From NCBI GenBank assembly GCA_013815575.1, contig JACDFX010000092.1, positions 1 through 6,876 on the forward strand: a stretch of DNA of 6,876 nucleotides, given 5' to 3'. Origin of the DNA: Rubrobacter sp. (GTDB lineage Bacteria; Actinomycetota; Rubrobacteria; Rubrobacterales; Rubrobacteraceae). This document shows, in pieces, positions 6,639-6,876 of this stretch. Below the pieces are notes generated by a model, which did no database searches, was not told the origin of the DNA, and saw only the letters and a program-made list of their open reading frames with translations. A program made the position numbers and the translations under genes. The stretch's first letter is position 1; each line of letters starts with the position of its first letter.

Positions 6639-6665
6639 TTGGTTATCCTGGACCGGGCGAGGTGA
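6639..6665 (+). CDS. Possible 8-codon leader peptide overlapping the M20 peptidase start
   Basis: GGGGGAGGA at 6621-6629 is a strong Shine-Dalgarno, yet it is 35 bases from the ATG of the peptidase. Nine bases after it is TTG at 6639, which opens a frame reading (M)VILDRAR and ending at TGA 6663-6665. The TGA shares its last base with the peptidase ATG (TGATG), an arrangement typical of translational coupling. A TTG start and so short a frame make this speculative. Confidence 0.25.
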   Translation: MVILDRAR

Positions 6666-6876
6666 TGTCCCGACCGGACGAGCTGCTTGAGGCGGTCTGG
6701 GGCAGCATCGATCGCGAGGAGCTCGTCCGCCTGGCCCGCGATCTGGTCCGAATTCCGAGCGTCTACCGTCCGGAAGAATCGGCCGGCAACGAGGAGGGCG
6801 CGGCCCGGTTCGTGGCGGAGTACCTGGAAGGGGCGGGTTTCGAGGTCCGCACGGAGGAGGTGGCGCCGGGGCGGCC
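6665..6876 (+). CDS. M20 family metallopeptidase (ArgE/DapE/CPG2-like), N-terminus only
   Basis: The window ends inside this gene: 70 codons from ATG at 6665, 3' end missing. It begins MSRPDELLEAVWGSIDREEL, then VRLARDLVRIPSVYRPEESAGNE and AARFVAEYLEGAGFEVRTEEV. The 'L--DLVRIPSV' opening, followed by an E-rich stretch and 'A-FVAEYLEGAGFEV', is the standard N-terminus of M20 zinc peptidases and deacylases such as acetylornithine deacetylase, succinyl-diaminopimelate desuccinylase and carboxypeptidase G2 relatives. The metal ligands lie past the window, so the substrate cannot be named. An in-frame GTG directly precedes the ATG. GAGG sits only two bases before the ATG, so initiation may depend on the GAGGTGAT stretch or on coupling to the possible leader frame. 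Whether it is transcribed with hicAB is open, since inverted repeats separate them. Confidence 0.8.
   Translation, partial: MSRPDELLEAVWGSIDREELVRLARDLVRIPSVYRPEESAGNEEGAARFVAEYLEGAGFEVRTEEVAPGR

Noticed and set aside
1..6876. CRISPR array, tRNA or rRNA gene, insertion sequence, integrase or attachment site
   Set aside because: No regularly spaced repeats, cloverleaf-like sequence, transposase-like frame or flanking duplications were seen in reading both strands.

Overview
This is a high-GC bacterial window (one hand-counted line inside the large gene is about 68% G+C). It carries a long-form NAD-specific glutamate dehydrogenase, a lipoprotein and a HicAB toxin-antitoxin pair. The gene style suggests an actinobacterium, and the glutamate dehydrogenase plus the small Zn-peptidase-like lipoprotein suggest a Rubrobacter-like lineage. 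That placement is an impression from protein style; no rRNA or other marker is present to confirm it.

Layout. Bases 1-200 hold the C-terminus of a plus-strand hexapeptide-repeat protein, probably of the gamma-carbonic anhydrase family. It converges on a minus-strand lipoprotein gene (877 to 197), and the two stop codons share one CTAG at the centre of a short inverted repeat. Upstream of the lipoprotein on the same strand, after a 26-base gap, lies a roughly 1615-residue NAD-dependent glutamate dehydrogenase (5751 to 904) that fills about 70% of the window. The two may form one transcription unit. A 353-base divergent region (5752-6104) has a candidate gdh -10 box and no convincing gene. The plus strand then carries hicA and hicB, three bases apart, with a strong ribosome binding site for hicB inside the end of hicA. 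A 155-base gap with several inverted repeats follows. The window ends in the N-terminus of an M20-family metallopeptidase.

How the genes relate. Glutamate dehydrogenase is a central carbon-nitrogen enzyme converting glutamate to 2-oxoglutarate and ammonium. The lipoprotein would act outside the membrane, and no direct functional link to the dehydrogenase is visible. HicAB is a self-contained toxin-antitoxin cassette, lower in G+C (hicA about 56%), so it may have been acquired. It sits between two housekeeping-type genes with no sign of an integrase, attachment site or insertion sequence.

I see no tRNA, rRNA, CRISPR array or insertion sequence. I do not see strong evidence of a new multi-gene system. 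The points most worth checking are the lipoprotein's metal-site motif and its coupling to gdh, the shared-stop hairpin, the non-coding stretch upstream of hicA, and a possible leader peptide upstream of the M20 peptidase.
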